Origin: Neisseria lisongii
GTDB taxonomy: Bacteria > Pseudomonadota > Gammaproteobacteria > Burkholderiales > Neisseriaceae
NCBI RefSeq assembly: GCF_028463985.1
Contig: NZ_CP116766.1
Location: 496,001 to 560,000, forward strand
Direction of reading: 5' to 3'
DNA length: 64,000 bases
The position numbers and the translations under genes are program-made. Of the stretch, positions 43,230 to 51,965 are shown in pieces. The number at the start of each line of letters is the position of its first letter. Position 1 is the first letter of the stretch. Below the pieces are notes generated by a model, which did no database searches, was not told the DNA's origin, and saw nothing but the letters and a program-made list of their open reading frames with translations.

Positions 43230-45062
43230 TTAATTAATCCACGAGAGCGGATTCATATTGCGGCCTTTGTTGCGGATTTCCAGATACAGGCCTTCTTCGC
43301 CGCTCGGAAGTGTGCCGCTGGTGCCGAGTTTGTTGCCTGCGCCGACATTATAGCCTGTGGATACGTTAATTTCATTTAAACCGGAATACACGCTGACATA
43401 ATTGTCGCCGTGGTCGATTACCACCACATTGCCGTAGTCTGCCAGTTTGTCGGCATAAACCACGCTGCCGGCGGCAATGCTGCTGACGGTGCTGTCTTTC
43501 GGTGCTTGGTAGAACACGCCCCGCCATACTTCGCCGCCGCTGTCCCGGGTTTGGCCGAACAGGCCGGCCGGTGTGCCGTTAATCGGTTTGCCCAAACGCC
43601 CCTGCATACGGCTGAAGCTGTTGGCGGCGGTTTGTGCCGCCGCTGTCGGCGCTTTCAGTTTCATGTCTTCTTCGGTCAGATTGGAAAGGGCGGCCTGTTC
43701 GGCTTTGCGGGCTTTCTCGGCGGCCTCCAAACGTGCCTGCGCCGCTTTTTTGCGGGCAAGGGCTTCCTGTTTGCGTTGCTCGGCTTTGCGTTGTTCCAAA
43801 TCGCTCAATAAATTATTCAAACGCTGGTCGTTGGCTTTCTGCTGCACGACTTTTTGCGCTTCTTTCGCCATTTGGGCATTCTGGCGGCGGCTTTCGACTT
43901 GTTCCGCCGTATTGCTTGCCCCCTGTTTTTTCAACGCCGCCTGCGCTTTGCTTTGCAGGTTTTTCAGACGGCCTAATTCGGCGTTGAGACGGTTTTCCTG
44001 CGCCGCCAGCGCTTTTTGCTGTTTGTTTAAATCCGCCATTACTTTTTCATTGGCCTGATTGATGTAGCGGGTGTAACGCAGGAAGCGGGTTTTCTGACCC
44101 GGTTCGGCATTTTTCAGAAACAGTGCCACGGCGTTGGGGCTGCTGTTTTTGTAATTTCCGGAAACAAAACGGGAAATCTGCGCCCGTGTGTTGGCGATTT
44201 CGGTTTTCAGACGGTTGAGTTCGGCATTGGTTTTTTGGAACTTCGCCCATGCGTCCCGCTGCTGGCGGTTGACATCGGCCAGATTGATTCTGGCCTGCTG
44301 CAATTCTTTCAGATTGGTGCTGACTTTGATCAGCAGGGCTTCCGATTGGCGCAGCAGCGCTTTTTTCTCTTCCGCATCACGGGTAGCGGCGGCAACGGCG
44401 GCACGCAATTCGGCGGAATCTTCGGTTTTGGCGGCGGCATTTTTCGTTTCCGCTTCAGCGGCTTGGGCCTTGCGGTTTTTCACATTTTTGGCGGCCGATG
44501 TTTCTTTGGCTGCTTGGTGTTTTTCAGCAGCCGCTTCTTTGGTATTTTGACGCTTGTCGGCTGCGGTTTTTTCAGCCGGATTTTTTTTGCCGTTTTTGGT
44601 ATGGGTTTTGCCGTTGTCGGCGGTTTTTTCACTGTTTTTGGCTGCTTCGGCATTTTTTTCGGCACGGGCGGAGCGTTTGCCGTTTTTCTCGTTTTTCGGC
44701 TCGGCTGCGGCTTTGTCTCGGGCGTTTTTAGCGTTTTTGCTTTTGTCCGCTTTGTTGTCGGCCTGATTGTTTTTTTTCACAGCATCGGCTTTTTTTTCTG
44801 CTTGAGCTTTGCTCTGCTCGGCGGCTTTGCCTTTTTTAGCAGCGGCATTATCCGTGCGGCTGTTTTTGGCGGCACGTTCTTTGGCCGGTTCTTGGGCTTT
44901 TTTGGTTGCGGCATCTTTGCCTTTTTTCGGTGCTGCTTTTTCAGCTTGCGCCGCCGCTACGGCTTTTTTGGCGGGAGCTTTTTTGTCTTTGGTGTTGTCG
45001 GCGGCGTAGCCTTGGGCGGAAAAACACACGAGCAGGGCGAGCAGAAGGGATTTATAGCGCAT
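43230..45062 (-). CDS. envC: EnvC-type murein hydrolase activator with long Ala/Lys-rich insert
   Basis: EnvC activates septal amidases for daughter-cell separation. The 610-residue precursor has a signal peptide (cut near AQGYA-ADN), then about 190 residues of low-complexity Ala/Lys/Glu sequence, then a coiled coil (about 215-470, with NLKELQQARINLADVNRQQRDAW) and a C-terminal LytM fold (about 500-610). The LytM domain lacks the zinc-binding histidines (GLYLEIRN where active enzymes have HxH), as in EnvC, so it is a regulator, not an enzyme. The low-complexity insert makes it markedly longer than the roughly 420-residue family norm. Confidence 0.88.
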   Translation of the reverse strand: MRYKSLLLALLVCFSAQGYAADNTKDKKAPAKKAVAAAQAEKAAPKKGKDAATKKAQEPAKERAAKNSRTDNAAAKKGKAAEQSKAQAEKKADAVKKNNQADNKADKSKNAKNARDKAAAEPKNEKNGKRSARAEKNAEAAKNSEKTADNGKTHTKNGKKNPAEKTAADKRQNTKEAAAEKHQAAKETSAAKNVKNRKAQAAEAETKNAAAKTEDSAELRAAVAAATRDAEEKKALLRQSEALLIKVSTNLKELQQARINLADVNRQQRDAWAKFQKTNAELNRLKTEIANTRAQISRFVSGNYKNSSPNAVALFLKNAEPGQKTRFLRYTRYINQANEKVMADLNKQQKALAAQENRLNAELGRLKNLQSKAQAALKKQGASNTAEQVESRRQNAQMAKEAQKVVQQKANDQRLNNLLSDLEQRKAEQRKQEALARKKAAQARLEAAEKARKAEQAALSNLTEEDMKLKAPTAAAQTAANSFSRMQGRLGKPINGTPAGLFGQTRDSGGEVWRGVFYQAPKDSTVSSIAAGSVVYADKLADYGNVVVIDHGDNYVSVYSGLNEINVSTGYNVGAGNKLGTSGTLPSGEEGLYLEIRNKGRNMNPLSWIN

Positions 45063-45256
45063 GATGGATTCTGTTTCGGGCGAAATAAGATAATGCTGGG
45101 ATTATACTGTCCGTAAGGCCGTCTGAAAACCGGATTGTGAAATTCTTCGGTATTGTTTTCACGTGAATTTGCGATATGTTTGCGATATGCTTGTAATCCG
45201 CCGAAACGGCCTTATATTTGAAAATATTTACCGCAATGTCTTGAGGAAAACGAACG

Positions 45257-45802
45257 ATGATAAAAAAACTGGCTTTGATTGCTGCGCTGGCTCTGGCCGG
45301 CTGCGGCGGCGATTCGGATAAAATCGGTACGGCGAGTACGGTGTTCAATATGCTCGGCAAAAACGACCGTATCGAGGTGGAAGGTTTTGACGACCCCGAT
45401 ATCAGCGGCGTGTCCTGCTATATTTCCTATGCCAAAAAAGGCGGCCTGAAAGAGACGGTGAATCTGGAAGAAGATGCCAGCGATGCGTCGGTGGCGTGTG
45501 TGCAGACGGCGGAACATATCCGCTATCGTGAAGCCGATGTACTTAAACCCAAACGGGTGTTCAAACGCAGCGCCAGCGTGGCCTTTAAGAGCCAGCAAAT
45601 TATCCGTTATTACGATGCCAAACGCAAAGCCTTTACCTATCTGGTTTACAGCGACAAAATCATCAACGGTTCGCCGAAAAACGCTCTGAGTGCCGTATCC
45701 TGCTACGCCAATGCTCCGGCCGATGCCAAACAGATTACCGGTATGCCGGACCACAGCATTTTCGGCACCTGCATCGTGGAAACCGCAGCGGCGAAATCAT
45801 AA
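45257..45802 (+). CDS. creA: CreA-family lipoprotein
   Basis: A 181-residue precursor with lipobox LALAGC (residues 10-15), so lipidated in this organism. The mature protein follows the CreA pattern closely: RIEVEGFDDPDISGVSCYISYAKKGGLK, DASDASVACVQ and the KSQQIIRYYDAKRKAFTYLVYSDKIINGSPKNALSAV block. CreA function is unsettled; it is a periplasmic conserved protein. GAGGAAAACG precedes the ATG. Followed after 8 bp by yqgE, so part of a creA-yqgE-ruvX unit. Confidence 0.9.
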   Translation: MIKKLALIAALALAGCGGDSDKIGTASTVFNMLGKNDRIEVEGFDDPDISGVSCYISYAKKGGLKETVNLEEDASDASVACVQTAEHIRYREADVLKPKRVFKRSASVAFKSQQIIRYYDAKRKAFTYLVYSDKIINGSPKNALSAVSCYANAPADAKQITGMPDHSIFGTCIVETAAAKS

Positions 45803-45810
45803 GGAACGCT

Positions 45811-46359
45811 ATGGATTTAACCAATCATTTTCTGATTGCCATGCCCGACACCGACGATCTGTTTTTCGCACAAAGCGTGGTTTATCTTTGCCGGCATGAC
45901 GAAGACGGCGCAATGGGCGTGATTATCAACAAGCCTTCGCCGATTACGATGGACATGATTTTCAGTGCCAGCAACCGCAATATTCCGCTGCGTATGCAGC
46001 ACGAAAACGTGATGATGGGCGGGCCGGTGCAGATCGATCGGGGCTATGTTGTGCATACACCGGTGGGCAACTGGCAAAGCTCGGTTACGGTTTCCGACGA
46101 CATCGCCCTGACCGCTTCGCGAGACGTGATTGAAAACTTGGAAACGCCCGAAAAAGTCGGCAAGGCATTGATCAGCATCGGCTATTCGAGTTGGCATAAA
46201 GGCCAGTTGGAAAAAGAACTCGCAGACAATCTGTGGTTGGTGGTCGAAGCGGACGAACAGATTTTATTCGATATGCCCTACGAACACCGCTATGCCGCCG
46301 CCTTTGCCAAACTCGGCATTTCCCCTTCCGCCTTGGTTCAAGGAGCAGGCCATGCTTAA
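45811..46359 (+). CDS. yqgE: YqgE/AlgH-family protein
   Basis: A 182-residue DUF179 protein. It starts LTNHFLIAMPDTDDLFFAQSVVYLCRHDEDGAMGVIINKP and has MMGGPVQIDRGYVVHTP and YSSWHKGQLEKELADNLWLV, all diagnostic of the family. Function is not firmly known; it is almost always beside ruvX, as here. AAGGAACGCT precedes the start. Its 3' end overlaps ruvX by 8 bases. Confidence 0.93.
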   Translation: MDLTNHFLIAMPDTDDLFFAQSVVYLCRHDEDGAMGVIINKPSPITMDMIFSASNRNIPLRMQHENVMMGGPVQIDRGYVVHTPVGNWQSSVTVSDDIALTASRDVIENLETPEKVGKALISIGYSSWHKGQLEKELADNLWLVVEADEQILFDMPYEHRYAAAFAKLGISPSALVQGAGHA

Positions 46360-46810
46360 TGCACCCGAAGGCACGACGCTGGCATTCGATTTCGGCGAAA
46401 CCCGAATCGGCGTAGCGCAGGGTGATGTCCGCCTCGGCATCAGCCACCCGCTGGCAACCGTTACCGGCGCAAGCAACGATGCCAAATTCGATGCCATCAC
46501 CAAACTGATTCAGGAATGGCAGCCCAAACAGCTGCTGGTCGGCTTGCCGACCCACACCGACGGCAGCGAACACGAACTCACCCGCCTGAGCCGGAAATTC
46601 GGCCGCCGCCTGCACGGACGTTTCGGTTTACCAATTTACTGGGCCGACGAACGCATGTCGTCCCTCTACGCCGAAAGCCTGCTTTCCGAAGCCCAAGTAT
46701 TCGGCAAAAAACGCAAAGCCGTATTGGACCAAGTCGCCGCCCAAGCGATTTTGCAGGTGTTTTTCGACAACGGCGCTTTGGAATATTTCAACGGCAGGGA
46801 AGAAGATTAA
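46352..46810 (+). CDS. ruvX: Holliday-junction-resolvase-like rRNA nuclease RuvX/YqgF
   Basis: A 152-residue RNase H-fold protein that in E. coli trims pre-16S rRNA. The conserved start is LAFDFGETRIGVAQGD, followed by LVGLPTHTDGSEHELTRLSRKFGRRL, then DERMSSLYAESLL and DQVAAQAILQVFFDNG, which carry the acidic active-site residues. AAGGAGCAGGCC supports ATG 46352 within the end of yqgE. A perfect uptake-sequence palindrome follows. Confidence 0.94.
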   Translation: MLNAPEGTTLAFDFGETRIGVAQGDVRLGISHPLATVTGASNDAKFDAITKLIQEWQPKQLLVGLPTHTDGSEHELTRLSRKFGRRLHGRFGLPIYWADERMSSLYAESLLSEAQVFGKKRKAVLDQVAAQAILQVFFDNGALEYFNGREED

Positions 46811-46834
46811 CGTCTTGCAGCGATTGGCAAAGCA

Positions 46835-46869
46835 AAGGCCGTCTGAAAATCAGATTTTCAGACGGCCTT
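46835..46869. terminator. Uptake-sequence palindrome after ruvX
   Basis: AAGGCCGTCTGAAAATC, one base, and its complement, followed by GGTTTTA. Confidence 0.75.
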
Positions 46870-46878
46870 GGTTTTATA

Positions 46879-46919
46879 TAGTTAAAACACCGAATTTTCT
46901 GTACAAATCGGCAAGCTAA
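46879..46919. repeat. TAGTTAAAACA-type dispersed repeat, copy 2
   Basis: TAGTTAAAACACCGAATTTT and following bases match 40782-40821 with few changes, again just after an uptake-sequence terminator. Confidence 0.5.
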
Positions 46920-47032
46920 GTTGGCCCACCTGCACTTTGTTCCCCGTCCCGCTGGCGGGAAGGGGTTAGGGGAAGGGTGGCTCGCTGTGGTGTCATATTT
47001 TTTCGGTTGATTTACTATAGTGGAAAAATCCA

Positions 47033-47521
47033 TTAAAACCAGCTTGCCACCCACATCATCAGCAGTGTTAAAACAATGGTCAGGGCGCAGCCGACTTTGG
47101 CAACTGTACCGATAATAAAGCCGATAAACGTACCAATACCGACTTTACCCGCTTGCCAAGTATCTTTTCGGGCGATCAGTTCGCCGAGCGCAGCACCAAT
47201 CATCGGGCCGAACAAGAGGCCGGGCAGAGAGAAAAATGCCCCCGCAACGCCCCCGATAAACGCCCCCCAAACGGCGGGTCTGCTGGCACCGGTGTATTTT
47301 GCCCCCAACATACCGGCAACATAATCCATCGCCGTACCGATAATGGCGACGATGGCGAGAAACACAATGCTTGCCGTGCCGTAGATTTGGTAATCGGTCG
47401 CATAAGCCAGCAGCCATGCACCGCCAAACATCAGCCCCAAACCGGGAATGGCGGGGTAAACCGTACCGGCAAGGCCGAGAGCAACGGCAAGCAGAGCGAG
47501 GATAATCAGGGCGGAAGTCAT
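47033..47521 (-). CDS. DUF456-family membrane protein
   Basis: A 162-residue inner-membrane protein with about four hydrophobic segments separated by glycine-rich turns (YPAIPGLGLMFGGAWLLAY, AGMLGAKYTGASRPAVWGAFIGG, GLLFGPMIGAALGELIARKD). The GPMIGAALGE and tandem glycine-zipper features are typical of DUF456 proteins, whose function is unknown. AAGGA precedes the start. Single gene. Confidence 0.85.
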   Translation of the reverse strand: MTSALIILALLAVALGLAGTVYPAIPGLGLMFGGAWLLAYATDYQIYGTASIVFLAIVAIIGTAMDYVAGMLGAKYTGASRPAVWGAFIGGVAGAFFSLPGLLFGPMIGAALGELIARKDTWQAGKVGIGTFIGFIIGTVAKVGCALTIVLTLLMMWVASWF

Positions 47522-47630
47522 GTTCGGTGTGTTCCTTAGTCAATCGGTAGTGTGCAATATGCGGTTTTCAGACGGCTTTATCAAGGTTCGAATGGCAGTT
47601 AGCGGGAAATTTATTGTGCAGGTTTGGGCA

Positions 47631-47666
47631 GAGGCCGTCTGAAAATCATGATTTTCAGACGGCCTC
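47631..47666. terminator. Uptake-sequence palindrome after the phospholipase D-like gene
   Basis: A perfect 36-base palindrome, GAGGCCGTCTGAAAATCATG and complement, identical to the one at 12951-12986; here it ends the minus-strand gene 47671-49209. Confidence 0.7.
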
Positions 47667-47670
47667 GGTG

Positions 47671-49209
47671 TTACAGCAGTCCTTCAATCGGTAGGTAGGA
47701 CAGGATTTTGGCGGTTACCCGTTTCCAGAAACCGGCTTCGGGTTCGGTGGTGTAGTGTTTTTTGTCGTCCGGATGTTGCCAGTGCAGGCGGCGGTTTTGG
47801 TCGAGGGTAACTTTATAGGCATAATCGGGGGTGGTGTTGGCGAGGGTGCGGTACATAATGCCGGCGATTTTGGGGCTTTCGATGACAACGCCCATTTCGG
47901 TGTTGAGCCGTTCGGAACGGGGGTCGAGGTTGAATGAGCCGATGAAAACCCGTTTTTGGTCCACGATAAAGGTTTTGGCGTGCAGACTGGTGGCGGAATT
48001 GCCGGTCAGACCCCGGTCTTTGGTTTTGGGAACGGCATGATTGGGCTTGAGTTCGTAGAGTTCGATGCCGGACTGCAGCAGCGGTTTGCGGTATTTGGCG
48101 TAACCGGAATGCACGGCGGCGACATCGGTTGCTTGCAGCGAATTGGTCAATACGGTTACGGCTACGCCTTCTTTTGCCAATTCGGAAAGGGTTTCGACAC
48201 CGGATCGGGTTGGTACGAAATAGGGCGACACCAGATACAGGCTTTTTTCAGGTTTTTGCAGAGCGGCAAACAGGCGTTCGCCGAGCGGCTCTTGATGGCG
48301 GGAACGGTTCAGGCCTTTAGCGGGGTCGTCGCTGATGAGTTCGGTTTGTGCGTCAAACCATTTGATGCTGTTGTTTTGCAGCGAGCGAAATAAATCGGAT
48401 GCCTGTAATTCTTGGCGGTAGCGCTCCAAAATGTCTTTTTTTTCTTGCGCGCTGTATTCCAGCTCTTGAATGCCTTGTTCGATATTGCCTTTTTTGATGA
48501 TGTCGGCGGCGGGGTAGGACGAGCCGCTGGCCCAGTAGCGGTCGAAATCTTCCGACACTTCGCCGACCACCCGGCCGACAGCGAGAATGTCTAAATCGGC
48601 GAAAACGGTGTCTTGGTGGACTTTGAAATATTCGTCGCCGATATTGCGGCCGCCGACAATGGTGGCACGGTTGTCGGCGGTGAGCGATTTATTGTGCATA
48701 CGGCGGTTGAGGCGGGGAAAGTCGGTCAGGTAGCCCAAGGCTCGCCATTTGCGGTTGGTAAACGGGTTGAACAGGCGGATTTCGATATTCGGGTGGCTGT
48801 CGAGCGCCAGCAAAACATTGTCTAGACCGTTGGTGTTGTTGTCGTCCAGCAGCAGCCGCACCCGCACGCCCCGTTCGGCGGCACGGTGCAATAAGTTGAA
48901 CAACATTTTGCCGGAATAGTCGTTGTGCCAGATATAATATTGCAGGTCTAAGGTGTAATCGGCGCTTTCAATCAGGGCGGCCCGTGCCAAAAAGGCTTCG
49001 TGGGCATCATTGAGCAGGTAGATTCCGGATTTTCCGCTGTTTTGACTGTTTTGGCGGTAGGTGTTCAACACCCCGTCCAAACGGGGGGCGGAATCGATTT
49101 TGAGGTAGCTGCTTTCGCTGCGGCCTTCCAAAGACGGCAGCGAGGCGCAGGCAGTCAGGCCGGTGCAGACGGCGGTATAAATCAGGAAACGGGAAGAATA
49201 TTTTTTCAT
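47671..49209 (-). CDS. Phospholipase D-superfamily lipoprotein
   Basis: A 512-residue PLD-fold protein related to cardiolipin synthases, with two catalytic HKD motifs: MHNKSLTADNRATIVGGRN near residue 170 and LHAKTFIVDQKRVFIGSFNLDPRS near 407. The precursor has a lipoprotein signal (RFLIYTAVCTGLTACASL; lipobox LTAC), so it is envelope-anchored rather than a polytopic synthase like ClsA. It probably acts on phospholipids or similar phosphodiesters; substrate unknown. Confidence 0.85.
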   Translation of the reverse strand: MKKYSSRFLIYTAVCTGLTACASLPSLEGRSESSYLKIDSAPRLDGVLNTYRQNSQNSGKSGIYLLNDAHEAFLARAALIESADYTLDLQYYIWHNDYSGKMLFNLLHRAAERGVRVRLLLDDNNTNGLDNVLLALDSHPNIEIRLFNPFTNRKWRALGYLTDFPRLNRRMHNKSLTADNRATIVGGRNIGDEYFKVHQDTVFADLDILAVGRVVGEVSEDFDRYWASGSSYPAADIIKKGNIEQGIQELEYSAQEKKDILERYRQELQASDLFRSLQNNSIKWFDAQTELISDDPAKGLNRSRHQEPLGERLFAALQKPEKSLYLVSPYFVPTRSGVETLSELAKEGVAVTVLTNSLQATDVAAVHSGYAKYRKPLLQSGIELYELKPNHAVPKTKDRGLTGNSATSLHAKTFIVDQKRVFIGSFNLDPRSERLNTEMGVVIESPKIAGIMYRTLANTTPDYAYKVTLDQNRRLHWQHPDDKKHYTTEPEAGFWKRVTAKILSYLPIEGLL

Positions 49210-49299
49210 ATCAATCGGGTTGGGATTTTTCGGAAACCTGACTCGGCATAGGCCGGCTGCAATGGTTTGGGCTGAACAGAAACCCGCTGCGCTTATTTT

Positions 49300-49333
49300 T
49301 ATAGTTCATTCATTTTAAAATGGATTAACTATA
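49300..49333. repeat. Minimal 34-bp Correia-end hairpin
   Basis: TATAGTTCATTCATTTT faces AAAATGGATTAACTATA with almost no centre, in the 282-bp spacer upstream of the phospholipase gene. The spacer also has two oppositely oriented uptake sequences and no gene. Confidence 0.45.
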
Positions 49334-49491
49334 GAGAAACTTCGGTTTTCAGACGGCCTCAGTACTTTATCCGCCCGCTAAGGCCGTCTGAAAACTGCAG
49401 GTTTCGCCAAAACAAGTAAAAAAGCGGGTTGCTGCGCCGCCCAAACCGGTTTGTTCGAAATCGGCTGGGAAACATCACGCCGCATTGTACC

Positions 49492-50895
49492 TTATTTTTG
49501 GCTGCGTACCGTCAAATTGCGGCCGTCTGAAATGTGCAGGCGGCTGAAAATGAAACCGGCGGCAAAGGTGATGATGCCGATGCCGATAAAGGTCAGCCGA
49601 AACGCCCAATGCAGATCGCTTTGCCCGATGTCGCTTTTGCGCCACGCCTGCAGCATCAGTGCGCCGACGGCAATGCCCAAACTGATGGCAAGCTGCTGAT
49701 TGACCGCCATCAGGCTGTTGCCGCTTCCGGTTTGATAGGGGCGCAAATCGGCGAGCGTGAGCGTGTTCATGGCGGAAAACTGAATCGAGTTACATGCGCC
49801 CAAGGTCAGCAGCAATACCGCCCATACTGCAACCGGCGTATTCGGGTCGGGCAGCGCCAGCAGAATCATCAAAATGCCCAAAATCCGAGTGTTCCAAATC
49901 AACACCTTGCGGTAGCCGAAACGTGCCATCAGCGGTTTGACCGCAGGTTTGATCAGCAGCGAGGCGAGGGCAATCGGTGCAATCAGCCAACCCGACAGGC
50001 TTGCACCCAAGCCGAATGCCACTTGAAACATCAGTGGCAGCAGAAACGGCACCGAGCTGATGCCCAAGCGGCTGAACAGGTTGCCGAACAGCCCTAGCCG
50101 GAAAGTGCGCACTTTGAACAGATGTCCGGCATAAATCGGTTCGGCAACGCTTTGCGCATGGCGGCAATACAGCCACATCAACGCAGCGCCGCCCGATGCC
50201 AGCAGCGCCGGAAACAGCGATACGCCGGTATGGGAAACGATTTCCACCGCCAAAGTCAGCGAACAGGCGGCACCGGCAAACAGCAGAAAGCCGCCGACAT
50301 CCAAACTGGTTTTGTCGCCCCGAATATCGGGCATAATCCGCCAGCCGATAACCAGCCCCAGCACGCCGATTGGTACGTTCAGCAGAAAAATCCAGTGCCA
50401 CGAAGCGTATTCCACCAGATAGCCGCCTGCCAGCGGCCCCAATACCGGCCCGATTAAGGCCGGCATCACCGCATAATTAATGGCGTTGAGCAGGCGGGAT
50501 TTGTCGTATACCCGTAAAATTGTCAGTCGGGGAACGGGAACCAGCATCGAGCCGCCCAAACCCTGCACCATGCGTGCCAGCACCAACATCGGCAGGTTCA
50601 CCGCCGAGGCGCACAGCAGCGAACCGAAAACAAACAGCCCGACTGCGCCGAAAAAGATTTTTTTCGTGCCGTAACGATCGACCAGATAGCCGCTCAGGGG
50701 AATCAGCAGCGCCACCGTCAGCGTATAGACAATCACCGCCGACTGCATATTCAGCGGCGATTCGTTCAAATCCTTGGCAATCTGCGGCAGCGCCGTGTTG
50801 AGAATGGTCGCATCGAGCATCTGCATAAAAATCGCCACCGCTAGCAGCAGCGGCAGCCAGCGCGAGGGCGTGGGCATATTGGGGGAAGCGGGCAT
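49492..50895 (-). CDS. DHA2-family multidrug efflux permease
   Basis: An MFS transporter of the 14-helix EmrB/QacA group, about 467 residues. It has FMQMLDATILNTALPQIAKDL (DHA2 motif D1-type), SGYLVDRYGTKKIFFGAV (motif A), RMVQGLGGSMLVPVPRL (motif B region) and IGPVLGPLAGGYLVEYASWHWIF (motif C). The nearest E. coli relative by pattern is MdtD. Start MPASPNM at 50895 is chosen over the unsupported upstream extension to 50985. No linked regulator or membrane-fusion gene. Confidence 0.85.
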   Translation of the reverse strand: MPASPNMPTPSRWLPLLLAVAIFMQMLDATILNTALPQIAKDLNESPLNMQSAVIVYTLTVALLIPLSGYLVDRYGTKKIFFGAVGLFVFGSLLCASAVNLPMLVLARMVQGLGGSMLVPVPRLTILRVYDKSRLLNAINYAVMPALIGPVLGPLAGGYLVEYASWHWIFLLNVPIGVLGLVIGWRIMPDIRGDKTSLDVGGFLLFAGAACSLTLAVEIVSHTGVSLFPALLASGGAALMWLYCRHAQSVAEPIYAGHLFKVRTFRLGLFGNLFSRLGISSVPFLLPLMFQVAFGLGASLSGWLIAPIALASLLIKPAVKPLMARFGYRKVLIWNTRILGILMILLALPDPNTPVAVWAVLLLTLGACNSIQFSAMNTLTLADLRPYQTGSGNSLMAVNQQLAISLGIAVGALMLQAWRKSDIGQSDLHWAFRLTFIGIGIITFAAGFIFSRLHISDGRNLTVRSQK

Positions 50896-51053
50896 AATCG
50901 GTTCTTTCCGGCAGATGAGGCCGTCTGAAAATCGGCTTGGGCGTTTCCGGTGCGGAAACGGCAGATTAATGCCGTATTTTTCCACTTTCGCAATATATTT
51001 TCAAATTAGACTTGACCACCTACAGGCAATTACTTAAAGTACGCTCTTTGTAT

Positions 51054-51072
51054 TTTACCGAAATACGGTAAA
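51054..51072 (+). promoter_or_regulatory. Operator-like palindrome upstream of lutA
   Basis: TTTACCG-AAATA-CGGTAAA is a perfect 7-bp inverted repeat with 5-nt spacer about 115 bp before lutA. A second hairpin, CCGACA-AACGGC-TGTCGG, lies at 51133-51150 in the presumed leader. The regulator is unknown. Confidence 0.35.
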
Positions 51073-51185
51073 TAAACATGATAACCGTTTGTATTTTAAA
51101 CAGATGTGAATGCAGCAGCGCCTGAGCATTTTCCGACAAACGGCTGTCGGATATACCTAACCATTCAAAAATAAGTCAATGCAAA

Positions 51186-51965
51186 ATGAGCACAAGAAAC
51201 CCTACCCCAATCATTCGCTATGACAGCGTCCCGACCGATGCTTATTTCTTCGGAACCTGCGTTTTGGACATCTTTATGCCCGAAGCAGGTATGGACGCAA
51301 TGACGTTGATCGAACAACAAGGTATCCGTATGCACTTCCCGATGGGGCAAAGCTGCTGCGGCCAGCCCGCCTATTCCTCAGGCCGCCCGAAAGAAGCGTT
51401 TGACGTGGCCAAAGCCCAGCTCGATTTGTTTCCCGAAAACTGGCCGATTGTCGTACCGTCCGGCTCTTGTGGCGGCATGATGAAACACCACTGGCCGACC
51501 CTGTTTAAAGGCACGCCTTACGAACAGAAAGCCATTGAGCTTTCCGAACGGGTGATTGAGTTTACCCATTTTCTGCTTGCCATCGGCTACCAGCCGCAGG
51601 ACAAAGGCGAACCGGTCAAAGTGGCCGTTCATACTTCCTGCGCCGCACGCCGTGAAATGAACGTCCACCTTTCCGGCTGGCAGCTGATTGACAGCATGGA
51701 AAATGTCGAACGGATTGTTCACGACCACGAAAGCGAATGCTGCGGTTTCGGCGGTACATTCTCGGTTAAACACCCCGACATTTCCGGCGCAATGGTTACC
51801 GACAAAGTCGCCGCCCTTAAAGCCACCGAAGCCACCGAAATCATCAGTGCAGATTGCGGCTGTATGCTCAACATCGGTGGCAAAATTGCCAAAGACGAGC
51901 CGGATATGCCGGCACCGAAACACATCGCCACCTTCTTATTGGAACGCACCGGAGGCAAAGCATGA
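51186..51965 (+). CDS. lutA: L-lactate oxidation iron-sulfur subunit LutA
   Basis: A subunit of the LutABC complex that oxidises L-lactate to pyruvate. The 259-residue protein has the two CCG-type cysteine-rich blocks of the family: QSCCGQPAYSSGR near residue 57 with PSGSCGGMMKHHWP near 90, and SECCGFGGTFSVKHPDISGAM near 178 with SADCGCMLNIGG near 220. Overlaps lutC by 4 bases (ATGA). No strong ribosome-binding site precedes the ATG. The operon feeds pyruvate to ppsA and ackA metabolism. Confidence 0.94.
   Translation: MSTRNPTPIIRYDSVPTDAYFFGTCVLDIFMPEAGMDAMTLIEQQGIRMHFPMGQSCCGQPAYSSGRPKEAFDVAKAQLDLFPENWPIVVPSGSCGGMMKHHWPTLFKGTPYEQKAIELSERVIEFTHFLLAIGYQPQDKGEPVKVAVHTSCAARREMNVHLSGWQLIDSMENVERIVHDHESECCGFGGTFSVKHPDISGAMVTDKVAALKATEATEIISADCGCMLNIGGKIAKDEPDMPAPKHIATFLLERTGGKA

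Noticed and set aside
44400..45000. Repetitive DNA in envC as a CRISPR or tandem-repeat array
   Set aside because: The periodicity is low-complexity Ala/Lys coding, without constant repeats or spacers.
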